In this document: piece by piece, positions 44,644 through 54,119 of the stretch
How the letters are laid out: each line of letters opens with the position of its first letter
How positions within the stretch are numbered: position 1 is the first letter of the stretch
Assembly (NCBI RefSeq): GCF_001653235.2
Contig: NW_019154043.1
Span: 992,001 to 1,056,000, forward strand
Direction of reading: 5' to 3'
Origin: Pochonia chlamydosporia 170
Taxonomy: Eukaryota; Ascomycota; Sordariomycetes; Hypocreales; Clavicipitaceae
Length of the DNA: 64,000 nt
Position numbers and translations under genes: made by a program
Notes under the pieces: generated by a model
Databases searched by the model: none
What the model was told of the DNA's origin: nothing
What the model saw: the letters and a program-made list of their open reading frames with translations, nothing else

Positions 44644-45352
44644 CTTCACTATATTGTATTGTATGATAGAGGGTGGAAAGACTGCCACGAACTTTGTAAG
44701 GGAGTGGTTAATGGAGATTGCAATGCTACAAAGCGAAATCAAAGTCGCAGCTGCAAAATACCAAGGTTTTTATAAACATTTTCCCTTTTAGTTACACCCT
44801 GCTCGGGCAGTTGGTCGTGAAGAAACAACTGTTGTTTGAGGGAGAAAATTCGTTGTAACACGTGCAATGCAGCGCTAATGGGTCCAGTAATTACCTAGGT
44901 ATGGACACCGCACGAGACTCGAGCGGTAGTCGTTGTCACGATGGATATGCTTAGATAGGAAATTAGCCGATGGCCATATTGTAAAGGGTCTGGTGTGTTA
45001 TTGCGTCTGGTCGGACAGTGAGAACTAGGCATAAACGCCGTTCAATTTTTTTTTGACCAACTTGGGTAGGTGGTCTGTGGGGTGCCGTGCCATCGTACCA
45101 TTATGATTAGCGATGCCCTCTCCAAAGGTGGTGGCATGCAGCTATGGTGCAGCCTTGCGGGAGACCGGCACGAAATTTAAAATGGTGGATAGGCATAGAC
45201 GTGCATATGGGCCAAGGGAGGGTCCCATCTAGATTTCAACTTCAACCTGCCCGCTCCGCTGCCTCGATCTTGTTGCTGCAATTCCTCTCTTCTATTGCTG
45301 CTGTTGCCCTGTTAATTTTTTTTATCCCAGCTCTACAAAGTCTGGAGCCAAC
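44644..45352. promoter_or_regulatory. Divergent intergenic region between LysM effector and DUF7136-like gene
   Basis: 709 bases serving both genes. C/T-rich stretch at 45255-45330 before the plus-strand gene. No defined site recognised. Confidence 0.4.
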
Positions 45353-46225
45353 ATGGCAAATGTGTATGTCTCTGGCACTTGGCTGTATTGTCTTTGTTGG
45401 TACCTTTTGACGTGCAGCACCGGGGCAGCAGCGGCGAGCAACTCATTTCCCTCAACAGTGGAATTTGACTTGATCTTCCCGCGCAACAACACCAAGTACG
45501 CTCCGGGACCTCTTTTCCCCTTTGTCTTTGCTATCCAGAACTCGCAACACGCTGCAGCCCTTCACCCGTACTTATCCTACAGAGCCTGGAGGCAGGATGA
45601 CTACGATGGAACCTTGGATGAAGGCAAGCTGGATCTAACATGGGCCAATTTCTCCGGGAGCGATCCTTTCTTCTCGTACACTGGCAACCACTTTTCCAAC
45701 GTTTCCAAAGTTGAGGGCACTTGGGTGCTTGCATGGGAGACGAACGTGATTAACTGCTCTCATCGTTCTGATGAGATTGGGAATGGGCCTAAGGAAAGGA
45801 GAAAGCCTACATTGGTCATATTCACTCTTGAGCAAGGCGGCCAGCCCCCAGACCTCGTTGCTTCTACGCAGCATGGTATCTGTGACCAGGACCAGGAGAT
45901 TACTACCTATACTTACAATTTAACGGGAGAGATCAGCGACAGGATATTTGGGGATAACATGGCTCACCGAAACTCGTGCGCGATCCTTTCACCCACACTA
46001 TCTAGCTCGCACCCGCCTGCCAATCCGTGTGCTGTCAAGATAGACTCGGTTATTGCATCGAGCATCTCCGCCGCGATTACTGCTACCGAATGCTCGGGCA
46101 GCTTGCATCCAGTCGTTAGCTGCCCTGTTCAAAAAGCTGCGACGGGCCGAGCAGGCCACTTCGTGACGGATGGGGCGATATGGTTTACGGTGATTTTCAG
46201 TTGCCTCACATTTATACTAGCGTGA
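45353..46225 (+). CDS. DUF7136-like secreted surface protein, likely GPI-anchored
   Basis: Single exon of 290 residues. A signal peptide covers about residues 1-27 (WLYCLCWYLLTCSTGAAAA). The segment FPSTVEFDLIFPRNNTKYAP then LFPFVFAIQNSQHAAAL is the characteristic start of the fungal DUF7136 family. Six or more N-glycosylation sequons are visible (NNT, NFS, NVS, NCS, NLT). The protein ends with a hydrophobic tail (AIWFTVIFSCLTFILA) after a small-residue region, as in GPI-anchored cell-surface proteins. Function of the family is unknown. It lies between the LysM effector (divergent, upstream) and the LysM-chitinase (downstream, same strand), and such proteins often accompany this chitinase group, so a role at the chitinous wall is a reasonable inference. 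Confidence 0.8.
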   Translation: MANVYVSGTWLYCLCWYLLTCSTGAAAASNSFPSTVEFDLIFPRNNTKYAPGPLFPFVFAIQNSQHAAALHPYLSYRAWRQDDYDGTLDEGKLDLTWANFSGSDPFFSYTGNHFSNVSKVEGTWVLAWETNVINCSHRSDEIGNGPKERRKPTLVIFTLEQGGQPPDLVASTQHGICDQDQEITTYTYNLTGEISDRIFGDNMAHRNSCAILSPTLSSSHPPANPCAVKIDSVIASSISAAITATECSGSLHPVVSCPVQKAATGRAGHFVTDGAIWFTVIFSCLTFILA

Positions 46226-47271
46226 GTAGGTGTTCATTTCAATGCTCAATGTTCAGATATTACGTCGGCATTACGCCGCATTTCGAGTTGGGCGTGATTT
46301 CCTGTTCTAAAAGCAAGTGGATTACGGAATAAGACCAGCTTGGGCTTTACATTCTAGTTATAAAATGACGCTATTTTATTAATTACTCGTCACAATAGTT
46401 AGTTATCCTAATTTTTTTTTAAGAAAAAAAGTTCTTATCATAGTTGTATCCCTGTATCTTTGAAGCATTCCATAGGGCTTTGTGTGACCCTGACAAAGAC
46501 CATGGTTGATACATTCTGCGAGGTAACACATGGCGTTGTATTAGAGCTCCGGGTGTTATTCATCATCTACTGTTGTAGACAAATCAGAAAACCGGTTAAT
46601 AACTTCGGGGGTTTCCAGAACGTACATGAATCTAGACCGTTCCTGCTGGGTTATATGCTGGCTAGGATATGTACGTTGGTCGGACTGTCATTTTATTGCA
46701 TATTGTGGACGGCCGGCTTACAAAAGATCTCAACGACTTCCTAGCCGAGGTAACGGCTGGTGAAATATGCAACCGTCCGATACAAATTACACATGTCCAG
46801 GGTCATGTTTTTGGTACCTAATGAGTATCTGCATGAATCGGCGAGCTGTTGGTCCCAAACTGCTTTGCCGCTTGATCCGGTTGGCCTTGCACCCCTGTAT
46901 GGAATTCGGCCACAGAACAACACGTTACTTTGGTCTGTCAATAGACCAGGCTCCACACAAGAGAATTGTTGGTTGATAGAATCGTGATATCACGGTAGTA
47001 TTGATGGAATGCGACAATATGGGATCCGCCTTGCATTATTAGATGGGAGAAGGGATACAAGCCGCACGGCTGTTTCCTTGCCATGTCTGAAGGTTTTTGA
47101 CACTGAATTTCTTTGTATTTTGCATCAAAACCCTTTCTTAAATCTGCCACTCGTTTACTTAATCATTGGTTACTCTATCACATCTGCCACTCTTTCACCT
47201 TTACACCCGTCATTACTTCAGTTCTATTCCATCATTACGTTGCCAACTCAATCGAGAGTTGTCTTAATTTG
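46226..47271. other. Intergenic region, upstream of the chitinase gene
   Basis: AT-rich 3' flank of the surface protein gene (46340-46450), then about 800 bases with no supported coding region. C/T-rich bases at 47150-47250 suit the chitinase transcription start. Confidence 0.4.
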
Positions 47272-49646
47272 ATGACGCCCTTCTGGTTCAGAGCCGCTAT
47301 TGGGGCCATTAGCCTCTTGCTGCTGGCTGCCGATGTGGTGTCTGCGCAGGCATGTGCAGGAAGCAGACAGCCAGCTAGCCCAAGCTACAGCGGGAGAGAC
47401 GGATGCCCAGCGCGCTGCAGTATTTCAGGGCCAAATCCTGCCAACTGGTCCATCTATCACAATTTCGAACAGTTCCAATCCTGCCCCCAGACCTTGTTCT
47501 ACGAATTTTCTCTCTACGATCAAGTCGACAACCCGAATGCTCTTCATCGGATCTATGCCTGCACTTCTTATGGCCCAGATTGGACAAACCTGCCAGATTC
47601 AGCAGTGGAGGTGGCGGCTGTGGCTTACTCCGTCAACGCCACCTATAAGATGGGCTGGACGTCCGATGGACACAGCACACTGCCCACTGCCGACATCAAT
47701 TCTTTGACTAGGCAGTTTCGTCAGTACCTGGCGAATGGACTTAGGGCTACGAATAGGACAGTGATCTTGTTCGCCCAGTCAGGTCAGGCTGCCGTCGGCC
47801 TCTATATTGGCAAGGGTCTACATAACGAAGGCGTTGGGTCGTTTGCTCTCACGGCCTTGGATGATAGCCTTCCCGGTCTTGGAATGAACACAGCAAGCTT
47901 AGCCATACAGCTTTGCAATAAAGGAGACTATGGTGACCATGTCTTTGGCTTCATGGTGACCAGCAACGGAACATTTAGCCCTGTACAAGATGCGCTTAAA
48001 TCCTGGTCAAACGCAAAGTGCCTGTCTTTTAACGAGTCTAAGGCCATATCTGGCCCGGTTTTACTGACTACTCCCCTGGTCATCTCGACAAACGCTACAA
48101 ACTCAACAGTGAGAAGCAGCAGGCCCAAGATCCCAAGTGTCAAAGCAAGGCGGGCCTCGCTCTCCGCTGGTTTAGTCGCTAACCTTAGACCAAAGCCCAA
48201 TCCGGACGGGTCATGTTTTACATACCTGGTTCAATCCGGCGACATTTGCGCTAATATCGCTGCTGCACACGGCATTACAGTCGAGGAGATAGTGGTTTTT
48301 AACCAAAACACCTGGGCCTGGAACGGATGTGACGATATGTGGGTAAATAGCATCATCTGTCTGACCTCCGGGACGCCACCGATGCCGGCTCCGGTGGCCA
48401 ATGCCGTGTGTGGCCCGCAAGTCCCGGGCACCACAGCGCCGACCGATGGAACAGACATTGCCAAGCTGAATCCGTGCCCACTTAATGCGTGCTGTGATGT
48501 CTGGGGCCAATGTGGTACCACAGCCGAGTTCTGCACCGATACCAACACCGGCGCACCAGGGACTGCCAGACCGGGGACAAACGGCTGCATTTCCAACTGC
48601 GGCACCAATATTGTTCGTGGCAGTGCGCCCAGTGTATTCCGCCGCGTCGGTTACTTTGAGGGCTTTAGTTTCCATCGCTCTTGTCTCTATCAGGACGCAC
48701 TCCAGATTGATACCTCCCAATTCACGCATTTGCACTTTGCCTTTGGTACAATCACTCCTAACTATCAAGTTACCATCGGCGATGCTCTTACCCAATATGA
48801 GTTTAATAACTTTAAACGCCTAACAGGCCCGGCTAAAATCCTGTCCTTTGGCGGCTGGGATTTCTCTACTAATCGAGACACTTATAACATCTTCCGCCAA
48901 GGTGTCACGCCGGCTAACCGCTTGAAACTAGCTACCAATATTGCCAACTTTATCAAACATCACAACCTTGATGGCGTCGATATTGACTGGGAGTATCCTT
49001 CAGTGAGTAATCAACTAAAGCAGCGACATCCGTCTATTCTTTCTCCAACTCAACAAACTAGCCACTCACCCTTTGCTAACCTACGCCAATCGCCTCCAGG
49101 CCCCGGACCTTCCGAATATCCCCCCTGGTGATAAATCTGAAGGATACAACTATTTAGCCTTCTTGGCCATTCTGAAAAATCTACTTCCCGGCAAATCAGT
49201 CTCGATTGCGGCTCCAGCATCCTACTGGTACCTGAAGGGCTTCCCCATTGGGCAGATCAGTAAGATCGTAGACTACATCATCTTCATGACATATGATCTG
49301 CATGGCCAAGTGAGTATAACTTATCCGTTTGTTTGTTCTTCCTACTGCCAAAGAATCCTTAACACCAACTGACCGCCATCAAATACACAGTGGGATGCCC
49401 AAAACCAGTGGCCGCAGCCCGGTTGCCCATCCGAAATGTGCCTTCGCAGCGGCGTCAACCTGACCGAGACAATTAATGCTTTAGTCATGGTGAGTGTGCA
49501 AGGCCATATTTGGACATGGCTTCCTGGCAAACCCTAACGCTACAAATCTATAGATTACAAAAGCCGGCGTCCCCTCCAACCAAGTCGTTGCTGGTGTTAC
49601 TAGTTACGGACGGTCTTTTGCAATGGCCGATGCAGGCTGCCTGTAA
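47272..49646 (+). CDS. LysM/hevein/GH18 chitinase (subgroup C), C-terminally truncated
   Basis: Exons 47272-49002, 49100-49309, 49391-49489 and 49554-49646 give 710 residues. Signal peptide at 1-24 (IGAISLLLLAADVVSA). Residues 25-300 are the N-terminal region usual for killer toxin-like chitinases. A LysM lies at about 313-365 (YLVQSGDICANIAAAHGITVEEI), a hevein-type chitin-binding domain at about 377-424 (CPLNACCDVWGQCGTTAEFC), and GH18 starts near 456. The catalytic motif LDGVDIDWEYP is intact, with proton donor Glu574, and FMTYDLHGQ follows. The frame stops at TAA 49644-49646 right after SYGRSFAMADAGC, where family members continue with the last strands of the barrel and hundreds more residues. 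Only 354 bases remain before the next gene, so the missing end is not merely an unseen exon. The TAA sits in GTAAGA, a possible former splice donor. Likely non-functional as a chitinase. Confidence 0.87.
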
Positions 49647-50000
49647 GAGACGGATTTTGCATGTGCCACGGTGGGAGCCAGTGCCAGGGTGGATGCTAGT
49701 CGCTACGGGTCGGCTTGGCCTCAATGCGAGTGGTGACTTCAAAAATTGGAGTGCCTAAGGCGGGAGGCGTGGGCGGGGTAACGATGTTAAATCTAACCTC
49801 ACACAGCAAGGCCCAGTCTCTCATTCCATTATCATCTCCATTGCCAGGCTCATCGAATGGCCTCTGTGAGATCACGCCTTATCATAAATTCTTTTCTTGT
49901 GAAAACGCTTTAAACCTTTCATGCGAAGCTCATCTGGGACCGTCATAAGCCGGTTACATAATTGTTACTACCGCATTACGGTGACTAACACAGCCGAAAG
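49647..50000. other. Junction between truncated chitinase and ankyrin-deaminase gene
   Basis: 354 bases. No further GH18 or chitinase likeness seen. The break in the chitinase and the promoter of the next gene fall here, so it may mark an old rearrangement. Confidence 0.45.
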
Positions 50001-51824
50001 ATGTCACACAAAGACGGAGAATTGCCTGAAGTCGATGTGGTCCACTGGAACGCGAATAACTTCAAACTTCGGTGTTCGTACTGCAATGAAGTCCACCGGC
50101 ATGGTCGCACATCATATGTCACGGAAACCCGGAAGGCAGGGTGTATTAATGGGGGCCGATATAGATATTCATTTCCATTCGACGAACGAGCAGGTCACGT
50201 CGCATACGAAATCGATAAGGAAAAAGCTCGTTTCGTAAATGTTTGCACAATTGCAGCGCTACAGGACAGCGTTGATGAAGAGGAGGAACTAGTGAACGAA
50301 TTCGATTTGAAGGCAACAATATGCCACGGCCGTGCGCCAAAGTCCACAAAAAAATTAGCCATAACAGGCATTGATATGTACGACGCGGCTCAGGAGAAGA
50401 CGACCATTGCGTTAAGCAACGGTGAAACCTTTGAGGAGAAGAGCATCGCGTTCGCTATTTCAAACTGCGTCGCAGGTCAATCCGCAGAGGTAAAGAAATT
50501 CCTCGGTAATTCGCAGGATGCATCGGTTTTCGTCCACGGAAGGGATGATACAGGCGATACAACACTAATTATGGCAGCGAGAGAGGAGAGCTCAGAAATG
50601 GTCTCATTACTGATAGATCACGGCTCTGGGGTCAATACCGTGAATCGGAACGGCCGAAGTGCGCTTATGGAGGCAGCGCTGTGGGGTAGACTGAACAATG
50701 TGAAGCTTCTTTTGAAGGGCAGTGCGGATAAGAGTCTACGAGACCACGACAAGCGTGTGGCTGCCGACCTTGCCCAACCGACGCGAAAGAACAAAGAAGA
50801 GAGACACGTTCAAGCCGGCGGTAGCCTTGGGCAGCGTGGTCGCAAGCCAGTGTACAATGAAGTAACCTTGGACAGAGACGATGATCGACTAGAAATCGTA
50901 CGACTGCTCACAAGAGTTGATGGCGAGCCCAAAACTATGCATGAACCAACTCCAAAGGTATCGGATTACAAAACCTATTCCTTCAGACGACACCCAAACG
51001 GGATGTCAATTCTTCTCCGCGGCCCTATTACCGACTATCCTTTGACAAGGGAAGGCAAAACAGTAGCCCAACTGAACAGAGGTTGGCCATTCCCAACTAT
51101 CGCAGCAATGAGTGGGTGGGGACATCCTGAAGAAGTTTCGGTTAGAGTTAGTGGTCGTGATTGGACGAGAGAAGTATTTCGCATAGCAACCATTGTTGGC
51201 CATCACTTGACTCCACGTCCCTCGCTTGATCAAGGTTCGCCTGGTCGACATCACGCATCTCACGCTGAGAAGCAGTTGATTGCCTATTTTGTAGACAGGC
51301 ATGTATTCCTTCCTGGCGACGAAGTGGCTGACGAGGGGCTTGAGTCGTCGATTGCCGATATAGAAGATGAGCTTACTCATGAATATTATTGGACTGCCAC
51401 AGGAAAACGACTGAACGATTCGCAGAATAAGATGGGATGGCTAGAACGGGCCCTGTCAGATGCGGAAGATCGCATTCTCGGGGATGAATACGATAAGAGT
51501 CTGGTGGAACGACTGAAGGTAGATATCCAAAAAGTCGAAGCCGAGTTGTTCCAGCTAGAATTACTCGACGAAGTGAAGCATATAAGGGGTTTAGAATCTC
51601 AGTTGCAGAGTCTAAAACGAAAGCAAAGCAAGCACCAAAATTTGATGGACATAGCAAAGCATCGTCCGCCAATGTCTTTAACGAAAGCGGTTATACTGAT
51701 AAGCGCACCTAAGGGGATAATTTGTGACGACTGCAGGCGGTTCAGAGATTTAGTGAATCAGCGATTTGGATTGTCGATTGACTTGATGGAATGCACGGAA
51801 AAGGAATCTAAATATTACGCGTGA
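50001..51824 (+). CDS. Ankyrin-repeat protein with DYW-like nucleic-acid deaminase domain
   Basis: Single exon, 607 residues. The N terminus (residues 22-70) has CSYC, H32, H34 and C48, a possible zinc module. Ankyrin-type repeats cover about 155-260 (DTTLIMAAREESSEMVSLLI; GRSALMEAALWGRLNNVKLL). The C-terminal part has the two halves of a deaminase zinc site: H421-A422-E423 in SHAEKQLIAYF, and C575/C578 in PKGIICDDCRRF. The HxE and CxxC pattern, with KQLIAY after the Glu, resembles DYW-type deaminases of plant RNA editing and their fungal and bacterial toxin relatives; ankyrin-linked forms are known in fungi from comparative surveys. Between the halves is a helical, coiled-coil-like insert of about 90-100 residues (about 460-555), unusually long. 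Predicted activity: deamination of cytosine in RNA or DNA; the target is unknown. No signal peptide. All zinc ligands are present. Confidence 0.75.
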   Translation: MSHKDGELPEVDVVHWNANNFKLRCSYCNEVHRHGRTSYVTETRKAGCINGGRYRYSFPFDERAGHVAYEIDKEKARFVNVCTIAALQDSVDEEEELVNEFDLKATICHGRAPKSTKKLAITGIDMYDAAQEKTTIALSNGETFEEKSIAFAISNCVAGQSAEVKKFLGNSQDASVFVHGRDDTGDTTLIMAAREESSEMVSLLIDHGSGVNTVNRNGRSALMEAALWGRLNNVKLLLKGSADKSLRDHDKRVAADLAQPTRKNKEERHVQAGGSLGQRGRKPVYNEVTLDRDDDRLEIVRLLTRVDGEPKTMHEPTPKVSDYKTYSFRRHPNGMSILLRGPITDYPLTREGKTVAQLNRGWPFPTIAAMSGWGHPEEVSVRVSGRDWTREVFRIATIVGHHLTPRPSLDQGSPGRHHASHAEKQLIAYFVDRHVFLPGDEVADEGLESSIADIEDELTHEYYWTATGKRLNDSQNKMGWLERALSDAEDRILGDEYDKSLVERLKVDIQKVEAELFQLELLDEVKHIRGLESQLQSLKRKQSKHQNLMDIAKHRPPMSLTKAVILISAPKGIICDDCRRFRDLVNQRFGLSIDLMECTEKESKYYA

Positions 51825-52632
51825 TTAGGGATTCTCAGTTGTCCAAATTTCATGGGAGCATCATATTTCACGACGCTGTTATCGGAATACGTCAGGTGTC
51901 ACCGGAAAGGATTTCGTTCCGGACCGGTAAGGCTGGCACCAGCGCTTCCCTCGGAGTGCAGGTGCGAAGACTTGTGGGGAAAGGCAGTGCATCAATTTTG
52001 GGGGAAGGGCGTTGTGGTTTCTTCCTTAGCCGACTCCAGAATCGGTACCAAGATTCTATACCGACCCAAAGCCTGCTGTTCGTAACCCCTAGAAACCACT
52101 ATTAGAGACATTCCATGCATGGACGGAGTGGGGATGGAGAGAGCCCAGTAAGCGGGTACTGGGCCAAGCATCTTACATGCACAAATTCTGCGGTGACAAC
52201 TCAACTCTTATGTGCCTGAGAAAGAGTGGTACACCATTCGTCATTTCATGCCGTGTTGCCTGTCAGTCAGCCTTGTTTCTAGAGGATGAAGCATGATTGG
52301 CGTACATTAGACCCATAGTTGTCGGGTCAAATGGGCACAGGGTATAAAATGTCCCTACTTTGATGGCGAGCGACAACGAACTCTCTCCTCCCTCATCCTC
52401 ATGTTCCAGCACAGACTCTTGACAAGAGGCAAAGCGGGGAGAACAGGCGTGGATCGAGGGAGTGAGACGGACAGTGGAGAGGGAAGGAAGAAGGAGGGAC
52501 GAGTGTAGGTTTCTTATCCTGGAGAATCTACCGTAGCGGTCCAAGGAAACCAGAAGTCCAACAGGTTTGGCGGGTGTGTGCAGCAAGACTACAATACCTG
52601 AGGCCTCACTAGGTGCGTAGGTATCGAGCAAA
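51825..52632. other. Intergenic region, no supported gene
   Basis: Short frames on both strands without recognisable features. A 193-codon minus-strand frame (52263-52844) overlaps the next plus-strand gene and is judged its shadow. Confidence 0.4.
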
Positions 52633-53070
52633 ATGGAGAGCACATCTGCCGACGTCCGGTACGTCGAGGACCTTAGGGCGGAGGACGATGGCGTTCTTTG
52701 GGGGGAGTTTTGTCGAAATGACTGGAAAGGGCCTATCTCCTGTGTTGGTTGGCCCACGGTATCCCATGATGCGGACTTACGTGGACTGATAATCGAAGGA
52801 GAAATGAGGCGGCGGCGGAACAGGGGAACGGGGGAAGCAGCCATACAGAGAATGCTGGAGGAACGGCCCCATGATGGTAGGATTGATTACATTGACGCCC
52901 TGAAGCTCGAGATGATGTGGTTTTTGGTGGGGGAAATAGTCACCTATGAGATGGACCAGGCACGTCGTGGTGGTGATAGGTATATGCGTGATTCTACTCG
53001 CGAGCTATGGAAAGCTGAGTACCTTTTACATGCATGGCTGGTTTGCTGTGCACTGCGGGCTTCCTCTTGA
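52633..53070 (+). CDS. Hypothetical protein, 145 residues
   Basis: Single frame. Not recognised. Acidic N-terminal part (VRYVEDLRAEDDGVLWGEFC), a basic patch in the middle (GEMRRRRNRGTGE), and an amphipathic helical C-terminal part (LKLEMMWFLVGEIVTYEMDQARR; ELWKAEYLLHAWLVCCAL). No signal peptide or clear membrane span. The coherent helical pattern favours this strand over the opposite frame. No functional link to the neighbours is evident. Confidence 0.45.
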   Translation: MESTSADVRYVEDLRAEDDGVLWGEFCRNDWKGPISCVGWPTVSHDADLRGLIIEGEMRRRRNRGTGEAAIQRMLEERPHDGRIDYIDALKLEMMWFLVGEIVTYEMDQARRGGDRYMRDSTRELWKAEYLLHAWLVCCALRASS

Positions 53071-53708
53071 TCCAAGGAAATTGAGTTGTTGAGGCAGGAG
53101 AAAGAAGGGAAGTTGATGACGCTTGGAGTCTGAGGAGGAGCATGATGGTGTTCCAAGACGAAGAGGAACGGGCGGTGGACGATGGGGGTTCAAATGTGGC
53201 ATATAGAAATTAAATAAAATCGCCTTTGCAACGACATTCATCCTTCCAACGCGTGATGCTCACTAAAGCTCAATTTGTTCCATTTCGTGCATTGTGAAGC
53301 CCCTCTGCTCGCCTCTGAGCTCGGCACGCGTCTCTCATCCAGACCGCGTTTCGCGGGGAACAGCGGGGAACAGCGGGGTTCGTTGGTACGTACCAATTAT
53401 TATGTAAGCGTCAGACGTTTGTGTTTATTGGCGCGCCCAGGCGCCAAGAAGCAGGGGCTCCACAAGTGCATGAACAAAATTCAAGAGTACATAAAAACAA
53501 AGCGTGCACCTCAGCACTAGGTGAATCTCCCTATTTCACTTCCATCCCACGGCGAAGCAACGTACGGAGTAGCTGAACTTTGTCTTGGATAGGACGGAGA
53601 GCTAGGCGCCTCGGACAGCGAACATCTACAAAGAAACGGAACAACAGAGGGTCTTAAAATCGCTTGTATAGTAGCAACTAAGTCATAAGATAACCTCAGT
53701 ATAGTATA
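53071..53708. other. Intergenic region, no supported gene
   Basis: Contains a short direct repeat (CGGGGAACAG twice at about 53352-53371). Otherwise nothing recognised. Confidence 0.4.
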
Positions 53709-54119
53709 ATGGAGCAAGTTATAAACCAAGGGATGCAGCTCCACCAAGCTAAAATGCTGGCTAAGCTAAATTATGCCTACTTTAAGCATTGCAACATGTC
53801 GTCTACTTTCGAGGACATAGTTGATGAGCTGAATGCGTGGAGGATAAAGATAATGCAGCAGTTGGAGGAAATAGTGCCAGCACAGGTGAAGGAGCTGCTG
53901 GAAAGAATGGAGCAGGAACGCGTTGGCGACATGGTTAGGGAGTTTGCGTATGGTTGGTTTTTAGAGATAGAAAAGCTGACAAAGGAAGCCAGACGCACGG
54001 GGGAGGACCTGGAGATGCCGGACATTTCGGAGGAACAGGAAACAATCAACATACTGTGGGCTATGGTGAAGTGTGCAAGGGCCGAAGACCAGAAAATTTT
54101 CCAGATGTCCGAAATTTAG
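53709..54119 (+). CDS. Hypothetical all-helical protein, 136 residues
   Basis: Single frame. The whole sequence is amphipathic helix with coiled-coil character: VDELNAWRIKIMQQLEEIVP, VKELLERMEQERVGDMVREF, FLEIEKLTKEARRTGEDLEM. Few prolines or glycines. No signal peptide, membrane span or known domain. Composition unlike random sequence makes a real gene likely. The function and partners are unknown. Confidence 0.5.
   Translation: MEQVINQGMQLHQAKMLAKLNYAYFKHCNMSSTFEDIVDELNAWRIKIMQQLEEIVPAQVKELLERMEQERVGDMVREFAYGWFLEIEKLTKEARRTGEDLEMPDISEEQETINILWAMVKCARAEDQKIFQMSEI

Noticed and set aside
44431..44791. Plus-strand frames over the LysM gene start
   Set aside because: Antisense shadows of the LysM exon 1 and its leader.
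45144..45410. Frame with a hydrophobic stretch overlapping the start of the DUF7136-like gene
   Set aside because: Stops at 45410 and is out of frame with the recognised domain; the ATG at 45353 supplies a proper signal peptide.
47113..47271. Upstream extension of the chitinase frame to 47113
   Set aside because: It would put 53 residues before a textbook signal peptide; the ATG at 47272 fits secretion.
52263..52844. 193-codon minus-strand frame
   Set aside because: Overlaps the plus-strand 145-residue gene; Ser/Pro-rich without helical pattern or motif, judged a shadow, though the choice of strand is not certain.
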